Shown here: piece by piece, positions 46,695-58,142 of the stretch
How the letters are laid out: each line of letters opens with the position of its first letter
Numbering within the stretch: position 1 is the first letter of the stretch
NCBI GenBank assembly: GCA_035582835.1
Contig: JAYKAV010001787.1
Span: 1,154,727 to 1,218,726, forward strand
DNA: 64,000 nucleotides
Source: Phoebastria nigripes
Lineage: Eukaryota > Chordata > Aves > Procellariiformes > Diomedeidae
Reading direction: 5' to 3'
Notes under the pieces: generated by a model
What the model was told of the DNA's origin: nothing
Databases searched by the model: none
Seen by the model: the letters and a program-made list of their open reading frames with translations, nothing else
Translations under genes and position numbers: made by a program

Positions 46695-47729
46695 TGAATT
46701 TAACATCCTTCTCTCTAACCTGGAGAGGTATGGATTTGATGGGTGGACTGTCTGGTGGGTGAGGAATTGGTTGGATGGTCACATCCAGAGGGTAGTGGTC
46801 AACGGCTCAATGTCCAGATGGAGNTCGGTGACGAGTGGNNTCCNGCNGGGGTCTGTATTGGGACCAGTACTGTTTAATATCTTCATCAGTGATGTAGACA
46901 GTGGGATCGAGTGCACCCTCAGCAAGTTTGCAGATGACACCAAGCTGAGTGGTGCAGTCGACACACCTGAGGGACAGGATGCCATCCAGAGGCACCTGGA
47001 CAAGCTCGAGAAGTGGGCCGTGTGAACCTCATGAGGTTCAACAAGGCCAAGTGCAGGGTCCTGCACCTGGGTCGGGGCAACCCCTGGTATCAATACAGGC
47101 TGGGGGATGAAGGGATTGAGAGCAGCCCTGCTGAGAAGGACTTGGGGGTACTGGTGGATGAAAAGCTGGACATGAGCTGGCAACGTGCGCTCGCAGCCCA
47201 GAAGGCCAACCGTATCCTGGGCTGCNTGAAAAGAAGCGTGGCCTGCAGGTCGAGGGAGGTGATTCTGCCCCTCTCCTCTGCTCTGGTGAGACCCCACCTG
47301 GAGTNCTGCATCCAACTCTGGAGCCCTCAGCATAAGAAAGATGCGGACCTGTTGGAGTGGGTCCAGAGGAGGGCCATGAAAATGATCAGGGGGATGGAAC
47401 GCCTCTCCTATGAAGAAAGGACGAGGGAGTTGGGGTTGTGCAGCCTGGAGAAGAGAAGGCTTCGGGGAGACCTTATTGCAACCTTTCAGTACTTAAAGGG
47501 GGCTTATAAGAAAGATGGCAGCAAACTTTTTAGCAGGGCCTGTTGCAACAGGACAAGGGGTAATGGTTTTAAACTAAAAGAGGGTAGATTGAGACTAGAT
47601 ATAAGGAAGAAGTTGTTCACAATGAGGGTGGTGAAACACTGGAACAGGTTGCCCAGAGGGGTGGTAGATGCCCCATCCCTGGAAACATTCAAGGTCAGGT
47701 TGGACGGGGCTCTGAGCAACCTGGTCTAG
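46695..47729 (+). pseudogene. CR1 ORF2 reverse transcriptase, C-terminal part, frameshifted
   Basis: This part of ORF2 encodes the catalytic palm and the C-terminal region of the enzyme that copies CR1 RNA at the target site. The first block, in the frame ending at 47025, contains LERYGFDGW, the RT motif [15 protein letters not shown] and the catalytic FADDTKLSG (FADD at 46927-46938, with both Asp). Near 47013-47025 the frame shifts by one base, and a second block of about 235 codons runs to a stop at 47727-47729, with ALVRPHLE, LWSPQHKKD, LFSRACCNRTRGNGFKL and VVKHWNRLPRGVVDAPSLETF. Apart from that shift and the ambiguous bases, the second block is fully open, so the copy is fairly young. 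The N-terminal endonuclease and first RT blocks are missing, so it is dead. Confidence 0.92.
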
Positions 47730-47822
47730 TTGAAGATGTCCCTGCCTANGGCATGGGGGTTGGACTAGATGACCTTAAAGGTCCCTTCCAACCCAAACTA
47801 TTCTATGATTCTATGATTCTAT
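46695..47822 (+). mobile_element. CR1 LINE, 5'-truncated, with complete 3' end
   Basis: A 3' CR1 copy containing the C-terminal half of the ORF2 reverse transcriptase, a short 3' UTR with the diagnostic GGACTAGATGACCTTAAAGG and CCCTTCCAACCCAAACTATT blocks (two adjacent parts), and the terminal ATTCTATG octamer repeated about two and a half times (about 47800-47822). That octamer tail is specific to CR1 and fixes the orientation. The 5' truncation point near 46695 is judged from where the open frame starts to resemble CR1. No target-site duplication is obvious, as is usual for CR1. Ns cluster here (46824, 46839, 46840, 46844, 46847, 47226, 47305, 47749). Confidence 0.95.
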
Positions 47823-50289
47823 ACTGGGTTTGCTTCAAAATAGAAACAATTATCCAGAGCTTTTCTCCTTAGAAATATTTGGAAAAGATGTTCATCATTT
47901 TGAATTAAAGCTATGTAGCTCTTTTTCCTGATAGCAGAAAGCATTAGAAAAAGTAGAGCTAGAGAGTCTTAATGGTGAAACTGCCTGTTATGTATACTCT
48001 CTGTACATAAGCTGGCTTTGGTTATTCATTATAGTGGGAGAAAATGGTATGGGAAGAATGGCACTGTGTCATTAATGCTATATGCTGTTATCAATCATGG
48101 TTTTTTTAATTCATCTGTAATATGTGCTCCTGTGTGCTCACATTTATAATATCAAAGTTCAATACTCAGTATCAAATGCTGAAGTTCACTGTCAGTGAAT
48201 CACTATCACTTCAGATACTCTGAAGTTACCTGTAACCACATTTTTTTCAGATCAAGGGTCTGACTTTTCCACTGCTTAGGTTTGTGAAGACTGAACAGAG
48301 TAAAACAAGATTCCTAACTCCCATCCCTATAGTTACAGATGTTATTCCCACTCTGAAGGATGTATGAATTTGACCATTGCTGTTACTGTCTCTTTTTAAA
48401 AGAATTAAATCTAAATCTTCTCCTACACATAAAATAGCTCTTAGGATTCAGTATTGCAATTCATTATCTATCTGTATATGCTGTTAAACAACAAGCTATA
48501 TAGGAAAGGACTCAGAGGTGATGATCAGACACAAAAGAGGCATTTTCTTCCCTGAACAACGTGTAATCCAAACACTGTATCCTTTCTGCAGCAACCTAGT
48601 TGTGCTGTCTGGTACTTAAAAAAGGTAAAACATCCTAACCCCACTTTACTTTCTTTAAGTGCTGCCCATTGTCCTTAAGTGAAAAGCCATTAGGGAGGCT
48701 GGGGGACCTTTTTATGGTCAATTCAAGGGAGAAGATGCCTTCATATCTAGAAATGTATCAGGCAGAAAAAAGGGTTTTATATGCATGAGTGGAATATTAT
48801 GACATTGACTACAAGCATGAATGGCTGATCGGATACCTATGGGAATTCAGGTGGGAACATGTTAGCCTGTACCAACTTTGTAGAATATGGTTTTCAACAA
48901 CTGATAGATTTTGAGGTAAGCTGAGTTAAACATATTGGCTTGAAGAGATATGTATAGAATTTTAGGGAAGGTAAATGCAAGTCTTCATCGCACTTTGAGC
49001 CTACTGTGTAACAGGCTACCATTTTAATCTCATAGAACCAATGCTAATATTAATATATTTGTCAAAGGCCTCTTGGATGTGGTTGAACTATAGGAACTTT
49101 ACTGAACTGAACAATTAAAATATGCCCTTGGTGTTACCAAAGAGCATTTTTGAATACTTTCAGTATTCAGTATTTTATGTATGTACAGGCACTTGTGACT
49201 CTGGCATTAGCTGACCCTGTGACCCTTCAAGAAGATTATTAATTTGCCCAAGCTGCCTGAAGGCACCTTTCATCTTTCTCTAGTGTTAAGTGAGTCAGAT
49301 AGCTCTATGGCAGGAAACGCTAGGAAAAACCTGGAAGAAAACATATAGATTGACACAGAAGATAAAACATAAAGAAAAAGTATAAAAATAGCAATTAGAG
49401 ACCTGCAGCAGATCAGATTTATGAAATTTAAAATTTAAAATTATACCTAAAATTGCTCTATACTGTCTCAATTTGTAGACTTAACATTCTCTGTACATTA
49501 TAAATATGAACAAGTGTTCTTGTTCATTCATTAGCAACAATAAAATTTAAAAAAACAAGCAGATTTTCTGTATGTCTAAACTAAGCAGTTTAGCAGCTGG
49601 TCCAGGCTTGTTATTGTTAAGAGAGATAGCCGTATATAACAGATCTGATTTGTGCAGCACAATGAAGTTTTGAACTCAGTTTATTGTTTGCTCCCAAATG
49701 AATTCTCCTCTGTTAGATAATATATCATAGTGCCTGCAATTTGCTGACACTCCTGCTCAGGACAAATTTTCAGTTAGAGAAAAAGCAGAGCACTGTCTTT
49801 CTGTGAGATGTGGCGACCCTTGCTACAAACTTTTCCAGGCATGGCNGATCATATAAAAAGTTTATGCTTTATAAATTGTATGGGAGATGTCCATCATTCA
49901 TCTTGGATTGTAAAACTCATATGTTATGGAAGCCTTAATGGCGTTTTGGAATAGAACAGATAGATAAAAGCTATGCCAAGAGGTTGAGAAAAGTCAAGGG
50001 ATTTGTTTTTCACCGGATCCTAGAGATGCTGAATACCTTGCACATCTACTGAGGAATGCACATTTTTTGAGCTGTCTTTAAGTTCTCAGAAAGACAGACT
50101 GTGGACATTCAGTCTTTTTTGATCTTAACATCCCTTTTTACAGTCATTATGCCCAGATCCTGAGTGTGCATATCTGAGAGTATCCTGAGTAATCAAACTA
50201 GAGCTGAAGTTGTCTCTGAAAGCCTATATGAGACAATCCCTTTCCTCCACCTACCCCTTGCCCAAACCATTATGTTTTCTTAAGGTAAT
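47823..50289. other. Gene-free unique sequence
   Basis: A+T-rich unique sequence between two CR1 copies. I see no exon, RNA gene or further repeat; one N (49846). Confidence 0.65.
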
Positions 50290-50530
50290 AATCACATAGT
50301 ATCATCGAAAGGTTTGAGTTGGAAGGGACCTTTAAAGATCATCTGGCCCAACCTCCCTGCCATGGGCAGGAACATCTTTCCCTAGATCAGGTTGCTCAAA
50401 GCCCCATCCAACCTGACCTTGAACATTTCCAATGATGAGACATCCACAACTTCTCTGTGCAACCTGTTCCTGTGTCTCACCAACCTCATCGCAAAAAATT
50501 TCTTCTTTATATCCAATCTAAACCTACCCT
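50290..50530 (-). mobile_element. CR1 LINE 3' end, 5'-truncated
   Basis: Reverse complement of the last ~240 bases of CR1. From right to left it shows the end of ORF2 (the IRKK-type TTTCTTCTTTATATCC block, then AACCTGTTCC for the WNRLP region and GACATCCACAACTTCTC), followed by the 3' UTR with GTTGGAAGGGACCTTTAAAG and a decayed octamer tail (ATCACATAGTATCATCG) at 50290-50308. It is more diverged than the 46695-47822 copy and has an imperfect tail, so it is probably an older subfamily. The 62-codon plus-strand frame at 50457-50645 is an antisense by-product. Confidence 0.9.
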
Positions 50531-50917
50531 ACATATGAAACACTGCATATTTCATAAAGCTGCTTGGAGATCTCACCGCTGTTCAGTATTAGTGGTAATA
50601 ATACGGCAACTTTTGTATATAAAGCACTTTCATCCACAGGTCTAAGGAGGGATAGGGAGTTCTATTTTCCTCCTTTTTTTACTAACAGGGAAAAAAGCCT
50701 CCTGGCTTCTGTGGTTTAAGACACTAAAACTTGCAGATATGTTCCTTTACTACATGTATAAAACTAATGTTTTGTGCTGCTGTTTTAACCACCTAAATTT
50801 TAGCCTGGCATTATACGACTTACTGATTAAATTTTTATGATAGTATATGAAGCAGTTCGAATCAGTTTCGTACGTTGCTGTGCCCTTTCCCAACTGTCAC
50901 TAGTTAAATACTATGCC

Positions 50918-50930
50918 TATATATATATAT
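50918..50930. repeat. (TA)n microsatellite, short
   Basis: About six and a half TA units. Confidence 0.85.
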
Positions 50931-53900
50931 TCATTAATGCTTCCTTTATTTACATTTTCTGTTTTACTTGATCTCTCTGAACACACAGTGACCAAAAGCC
51001 TCCTTCTGTGGTGTGTACTGAGGCCGGATGAGTGAACAAACCCCTCTGAGAAGTGATATGCCTCTAAAAATACATCATCTTCATTTAACAAAATTTATTG
51101 TACTGTACATTTGCCCACAGCACTTTCAATATGGTTCTGCTTGATGAGTGTGCATTCATTATCTTATCATAAGTGTAGGTTCATGGATTTGAACCAGACA
51201 GAGCTGGTTTGCAAATTCATTGAAGCGATATATTCACGGAGGGGAAATGCCACATAATAAAAAGAAACTGGTTGTGGCAATTATGACGTTCTGGGAAGAA
51301 GGCTTCTTGGTACAAAAGTGCCCTGATAGTAGCAAAAGGAAGGAAAACGGACTGCCCTAGGCTTTGATCAACTTTGAGGAAGAGCTACTTCACAAACCAC
51401 ATATATTGCAAAAGCACAGAATAAACAAAGTCTATGAGATTGTAAATCTGAGCAAGTTTTGCTTCAGTTTTAGTGGCACAAATGCATTTAAGATAAAATT
51501 TACTGTTTTGTAAAAGTGCAGTAAATAGGAGATAGCAATTAGTGATGCTGGGCAATGCAGAAGAGGGAATGGATGACTACTCTGTGCCAACTGACTCCTG
51601 ACAAAGCTGGCAGCATAAGCATGATTAGCTATATAACCTTTTTTTTTAGTATAAAGTACCAAAAGGTCCCACATTTGGTATGCAGTGTATACAGAATTTT
51701 TGTTTGACTTAGTTTTTGATGTAACAGCTGCCTATAGCAGAAATCATGGGGACCAGCAAAGCATTACAAGATCTGAGAAGCAGGCTGGCACCACAGTTTA
51801 AAAATGCGATCCTGAGTCATTTAAGCAGTATGCATACTTGTTACGTCTTGAGTGATATGGACTCCAGCCCCTGCCTGCATGTTATCAGCAGGTCAGTGTA
51901 ATCGGGCAGGGGCCCAGGCTTCGTCCTTTTACCCTTCGTCCCAATCTGCCACCTCGTGGGACTCATCTGTATGTGCAATGGCACTTTGATGCCTTCTGGT
52001 GTGAAAACTGTTCAGATATGCCCCGTTTTCAAGCTGCACATTTAACAGAGCTGCTGCTGCCCAGGTCCCATATGTCCTTCACGTTGCCTCCCCTTCTCCA
52101 TCACTCTGGGTTTTTCACCAAATGTTGTTATCATCTGCCCTGTCGTCAATCTCTAGGCCAAAAAAAAACCCCACTATGCACACTTTATAACACTGCCAAG
52201 TTCTGAGACTTACTGTACCTCTTCCAGTGTACAGCGTCTGCAGATTTGACTATAAAACAATGTATTAATTAATACTCCTCCTATTCCATGCAGTGAATTA
52301 TGAGTTAAGGTTCATATGCCTGTTACTCATTTACACTTGCTTTCCATGAACATTCAAAGCTTTGAGCCATCTTCATATGGTGACTTGTAAAAGGTGAACT
52401 TTCAGTATGAAAGCTTGAATTTTATCAACTACAAAAAGAAAAAAAAATCACTATACACATCATCTTAGTTATTGAATTAAGTATCCAACCAGGATGCAGG
52501 AATAATATAATTTGATTTGCATAGTTGCATGTCAGCTCTCTAACTAACTGACTAGCAAAAAACAAACTAGAAACTGCTGTTATTCACAGATCACTATATG
52601 ATAATGAACTTATTGTGAGCCAAGAGTCATTCACTGAAGAAATTAAAAAATAAATCTGAACAGCAAATGCATTTCAAAAGTCCTGGAATTCTTAATGCTC
52701 ATCACTTAGCCATCAGAAACATCTGCACAAAGAAACCCATACACATTTTGAGACCGCTTTTTACAGAGAGCTATATAATGCAAAATATACAAACACCTCA
52801 TAGTTTTTCCTACCCAAACACAGTAAATTCGCAGTTTTCTTCCAAAGGCTCTGGATATTGTAGTAAGATAGGAGCATTGTGTCCTGTAGATGTTTATGAT
52901 TAATGCCCTTGCCAAAACATAAAAACAAATGTAACTAATATACGATCATCAAATGGACGAGGAACCATTTCTTTTTTTTTTTAAATATCCTATTTTCCAG
53001 CTTCCGAAAGTGACATTCCTGACCTGTCTGAATTATACTACCAGTACTCATATCAATGTTTCTGCATTTCTGCTGACAGTGCCTGCTCTCGTTTCCCAGC
53101 ATTTCTCCCAACCCATGGAAGAGCTGGTTGAGGACTAGGATAACTGTAGCTTACAAGACATTGTCTTGCTGGGGATAAAGAAATTGCTGTAGCAAGCTGG
53201 ACTGAATAGGAATTGGCTGTTCTGTTGAGATTTTTATTTATGTGTCTAAGCTAGTTATTCTCATCTTTAATTTTATATTGCAAAGTGCTGGATTTTACAC
53301 AGGCAAATCTAGGGTGTCTGAGTGCTATTTTTGGTCTATATAAATCTCTTGCACATTCATTGTCCGATATATAATTCACGTAAGATGGCATGTTAGCAGT
53401 CCATGATTTAACTATGTGGCATTACATTGCTTTTACATGAGGGTAATTTTTCTTTTATTCTGCTTTAGCTTCTGTAAGGCCAGACATAATGATTTTTTTG
53501 TTAGTCAAGGATTCTTTTTGCCTGCATACCTCAAATAAGCAGTCTAACAGACTCTCAAACGTCACCTGGACTTTCTCCAAATTCTAAATGCTAACTGCAT
53601 TTTTCTATTTCTTCCATACATAGGCTTAAGCACTTCCCTTAGGCTGCTATGAAGCTAGAAAGGTACCTATAAGGTGGACTGTCAAAGGTGAGCAAACAGC
53701 TCCATAACACCTTTCACTTAGATTTTGCCAGTATTTCAAGAAAATGCAGCAGTCCACACATTTTACTTGCCATGTTAAAACGTGATTGCATTGCTTAGTC
53801 ATCTTCTGTACAGACCTGGCATGTGAAAAGTGCCCCAGACTCACGTCATAAGATGCATCGAACTGTGTGCAGGCAGTACGTCTAGGTCAGTACCCTCTTT

Positions 53901-54174
53901 TATGCAGAGTAAAATATAGGTTTGAAAGATTACTCCATAAATCTATCTTCTTTTTTTTAAACGCAGCTTCACTGTTAAAATTATTCCATCCTGGTTGCAT
54001 AGTTAGAAACCAGCTTCAGAAGAAAATCCAAAAGTACACCTAAAACTAACTGCTAACAACTATCATGATGATCTAAACAACTGTTAGATTAGATCTCTTA
54101 CAGTTCTAATGTTCTACAGCTAATTTCTCAGTTAACCCTATGCAGCAAATAATTCTTCTAATAAGTCCTGGTTT

Positions 54175-54290
54175 CCTGGTTTAGAAATAGAAGCAGCAAG
54201 ATACCTACAGCTTTAATGACTTTCCCATTGGCACCAATGGATCCAAGTGAGAAAGTCAGGATTAGAAAATCTAGTTACTAACTTTCATTC
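54175..54290 (-). mobile_element. Possible MIR relic
   Basis: In reverse orientation the order TTAATGACTTTCCCATTGG, then AAGTGAGAAAGTCAGGATTAG parallels the conserved MIR sequence in which a TAAGTGACTTGCCCA-type block is followed by an AGTGGCAGAGCCAGGATT-type block. The tRNA-like head and the far 3' end are not recognisable. Considerable chance of coincidence. Confidence 0.35.
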
Positions 54291-57200
54291 TAAAATTCAA
54301 TCCAACAAAGCAAACAAGTGAATATTTGGTAAAGGACATGGACTGTGATATGAAGTCATATCATACAGTAGTCTCATGAGAAGAGTGCTCAGTCTCCATA
54401 AAAAAAGGTATGCAGAAGCATTAGCTATAGTTAGAAGTAAAACCTTATGATTAATTGTGATTAACACACATAAATATTATATGACCAAATGTTATAAATA
54501 ATTGAGAATAAATAATAATAAATAATGTTTGACTGAAATTTACTTTTTCATGGATCATTTGTGTATTTAATTCCTGACATGAAAATCACTCTTGAAAAGA
54601 TTATGATATGTCTAAGTAGTTGTGTCCCTAAAAAAATACTGCAATAAAATAAAAAGTTTTTTAAAAACTTTGAGCAAATTATAGTTCTAAAACCAAGATA
54701 TTTTAAAAGCTACCTTGCTTGTCACCATTNAATGTGGTTACTTTGAGTTATATCTCTGGCTTGAATTGCTGACAAAATAAGAGTAACATGACATGATGGA
54801 TAGGATCTGCCACATTAATAAGTAAAAACCTGGAAAAAATTAACTTGACATTTGAAGAAGGGGAGAAAATGTCAAGAAATAATTATTTTTATTCAGTATT
54901 GCTTGAGAGAAGCTTATTGTCCCTAACCACGCCTGGGAATGTTGTCTACACTTTATATTATCTGTTAGAGTTTCCATTCATAAAATGAGATATAATCAAT
55001 AATAACCAGTTACATGTAAAATGATTCCCCCTCTGCTACACCTTCGTCCACTGCCCCCCAGCTGAGCTGTTTCTCAGAGGCATTCCTTGGCCTGAACCAT
55101 TTTACTGCAAGTCACCCTCAGTCCTTTATTTTTATATATGTATCTGGGAAAACTGGGAAAGGGGATTACTAAGGTGCCTGCACTNACTGGACTGGAAAAC
55201 CTATTTATTCCATTTCTTCTTGGCAAAACACTACCTTAAGAGACTACAAACTCCTTAAACACTGCTCATTCACTATGCATTTGATACAAAATGGGTATCT
55301 TGGACCAACGCCCAAGGCCAGTTACAGCTGCCTCTGCAAAATGAAGTACTCTTAAATCCTGCTCACTTAAACAGTGAAGCATTCTTTATGCAGAGGGATC
55401 TTGTGTGCCTAAGCACTACTTACCCTCTCCTGCACCAGGCTTCATCCATCACCCTCACATCTCCCTGGTGCAAGGGGTGACTGCAGGGACCCTGCGCAAC
55501 CTCTGCCACCAGCTGGTCTGAAGGGCTTAGGCTTTTCCTTAAGGTTTTTGTTATTGAGCCTTAAGTTTTGCTAAAGAGTAAGTGATTTTAGCCAGGAACC
55601 ACACAGATGAGTTTCTAAATTTCAAGGCCTTATTATACTGTCTGAAGTTGTTTGTACTGATATAAACTCTAGGTAAGTGAAGTGCTGTACATACACACCG
55701 GTGCTTTATATCCTGACGTTATATCACACGCAGAGCAGGACATTTTTTCGAATTAATGATGTAATGTCTTTATCCAGAGTCTGACATAACTTCTAAAAGC
55801 ATGTTTTAGAAAATGTAGGTTGAGCAGCGTAAGAGCTCTCTCTTAAGCATTAGGAAGAGATCATGCAACTGGGGAGCAATATATTTTGACCTTCGGATGC
55901 TACTTTGTTCACATACTCCAACCATGGTTGTTTCAGATGACCTTGGGATTTGCTTTTGAACTGAAAACTGATTTTAGCACACTCTATGGACAAAACACAT
56001 CAATATTATGTGGAATAACACTGTATTATCTTATATCATGTAATATCTGATAGCCTTTCCTGTTTAGCTGGAAACAACAATGGATCAGAGCACTTTCCTA
56101 ACTGTGATACACAAATATGCTGAGTTCTGTAATTAACATTTTTAAGCCCTTTCTCTATATATTTAGGAAAAAAAACAAACATGGAAAAAAAAAAAGAAAT
56201 AAACCCACCAAATCCAGAAAGCATATCACCAAACCAGATATTCTTATCCAGTTATCTAACTGTACAGAGCTTGTATTCTATTATATATCTTTCATTTGAG
56301 CAGAAAGAAACAATTTAGACAATGTATAGGTCCAAAAATCACCATTTTCCCATCACTGTTTCATGAAAAGTCATGTAAGCTGTATGTAGAGTGAAAACAT
56401 CACTCTAGAAACTAAATAAAAGAACAACAATTAAATCAGTAGAATGTTATGACTAATTGTATTTATTTGTAAATAAATAAAAAAAAAGAAGATAGTCTTC
56501 CTAGACAATTTTGAAATGAGTCTACAGGATACCACTATTTTCTTATATTCCCATGCTGATACTGTGACATCAGTGTACAGAATCACACACACAAAAAAAG
56601 CATTTATCATTCTCTACAATGAATTAGCATGGTCTGCTACATTCTAGAGGAAAATGATGAAATATCATGGTCCTTATGAAAAATATGTAAGCATATGCAG
56701 CCTAAGTTTTCTTTGCTCTGGATGAAACTCTGCATTAAAGTTGAACCTCTGCAGGATCAATATGCCTTTTCACCTGCTTATTTATGCTGGTTACATGAAA
56801 AACTGTTCATACTTTCTTATGGGTGGACTTGAGTTGCCAGTGGTTGATACTGTGCCCTTTTTGGATTTTCTGTTACAACGGGACAAGGAGTGAAATTCTG
56901 GCTCTGTTTGAGCCAATGGGAGTTTTACCCATGACACCAGTGGAACAAGCACTTTGCAGTGTGATTTTTGGTGTTAAGGGACGGCAAATTCTTGCTTCTG
57001 TTTAAAAAAATCCAACTCTTGGCCTTAGCAGTGGGAAGGGTNTGAAGTCTTCTGCAAATGACTGACTCGGTCCCTAAGGGAGAAGGAGGAGTATTCTTAA
57101 TGCTTATCCTCCAGCTTCACAGGCAAGGAGCTCTTGACACTGTTGTGTCTGCTAGACCCTGAGAGAAGACATCTGAAATGACAGACCTGTTCTGGTGGGG

Positions 57201-58099
57201 CACAAAAGGGACAAGTTGTTATGAAGAGGGATTGGTTAGGAATGACTCATGCTGCACAGCTTCTCTCCTTTCTCCAGGCAGGACCAGTCTGGGGAATTCC
57301 TGCAATATTTGATATCTTATAACATCCTTGCTTTAAGAAGAGAGAAGGAGAAAAACCATCAGTTTGCTTTATTGCACTGTCAGGGTTTGATTCTTGGGCT
57401 CCTGTGCTCCTACTGATGTCTTAATGGGGCCTAGGAAATAATACTTCTGGTCTAGAAAATAATAATTCTACTATAAAGACCTGCTTATTCTCTTCTGTTC
57501 TCTTTTATAAGGCAACAATCCAGAGAATTCATCACTGCATCAAGAAAATCAGAGTTTAATATCAGGAAGGAAAATAAAAATGCTCTTGCCAGGGGAAATT
57601 GAAATACTACATACAGCTATTTGGAAACCCATTTACCATATTAAAAGAAGTGACTGACTTACAAAAATTCATGTATTTAACAACTTTCAGAAGCAGTACA
57701 TCTTTCTAACAGGACACAACTTTAAACTAAGAGTTTTATGACTTTTTTGCACAATTTATGAATGTTATGTAGATTATATCTTGCCCTAAACACTCCAACA
57801 TCTACCCAGAAATCTTTGGGCTACATTTATCTTGGAAAAGAGAGCTGAAGCACAGTGATGCTTAAGTTATTTTTCTCTCTCTGAACAAACTACATGATCT
57901 GCATCTTATACATCTTATGTTTGGTGCACTGTGCTGCACGGTGGTTGTTTACACACTGGGTCTTTCTCAGTTCAGTTGTCTTTGCTTACCATGTTTACTT
58001 GATTTTTTCACCTCAGATTTCAAGCGTAAAACTAAGATGCGAAGAGCAACACTGAAAATAAAAAAATCCTGATAACGACATTTATGCTCCATTATTGAT

Positions 58100-58142
58100 T
58101 TTCATATAAGATGTATGTAGCTTTCATATAAGATGTATGTAG
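58100..58142. repeat. Perfect 21-bp direct repeat, period 22
   Basis: TTTCATATAAGATGTATGTA plus G occurs at 58100-58120 and again at 58122-58142, separated by one C. Identical copies imply a recent slippage or duplication. Confidence 0.92.

Noticed and set aside
46779..47333. 184-codon minus-strand frame
   Set aside because: Antisense to the CR1 reverse transcriptase. The plus strand has the FADD motif and the octamer tail.
54654..54672. AAAGTTTTTTAAAAACTTT inverted repeat
   Set aside because: Composed of A/T runs, and such symmetry is expected by chance in A+T-rich DNA.
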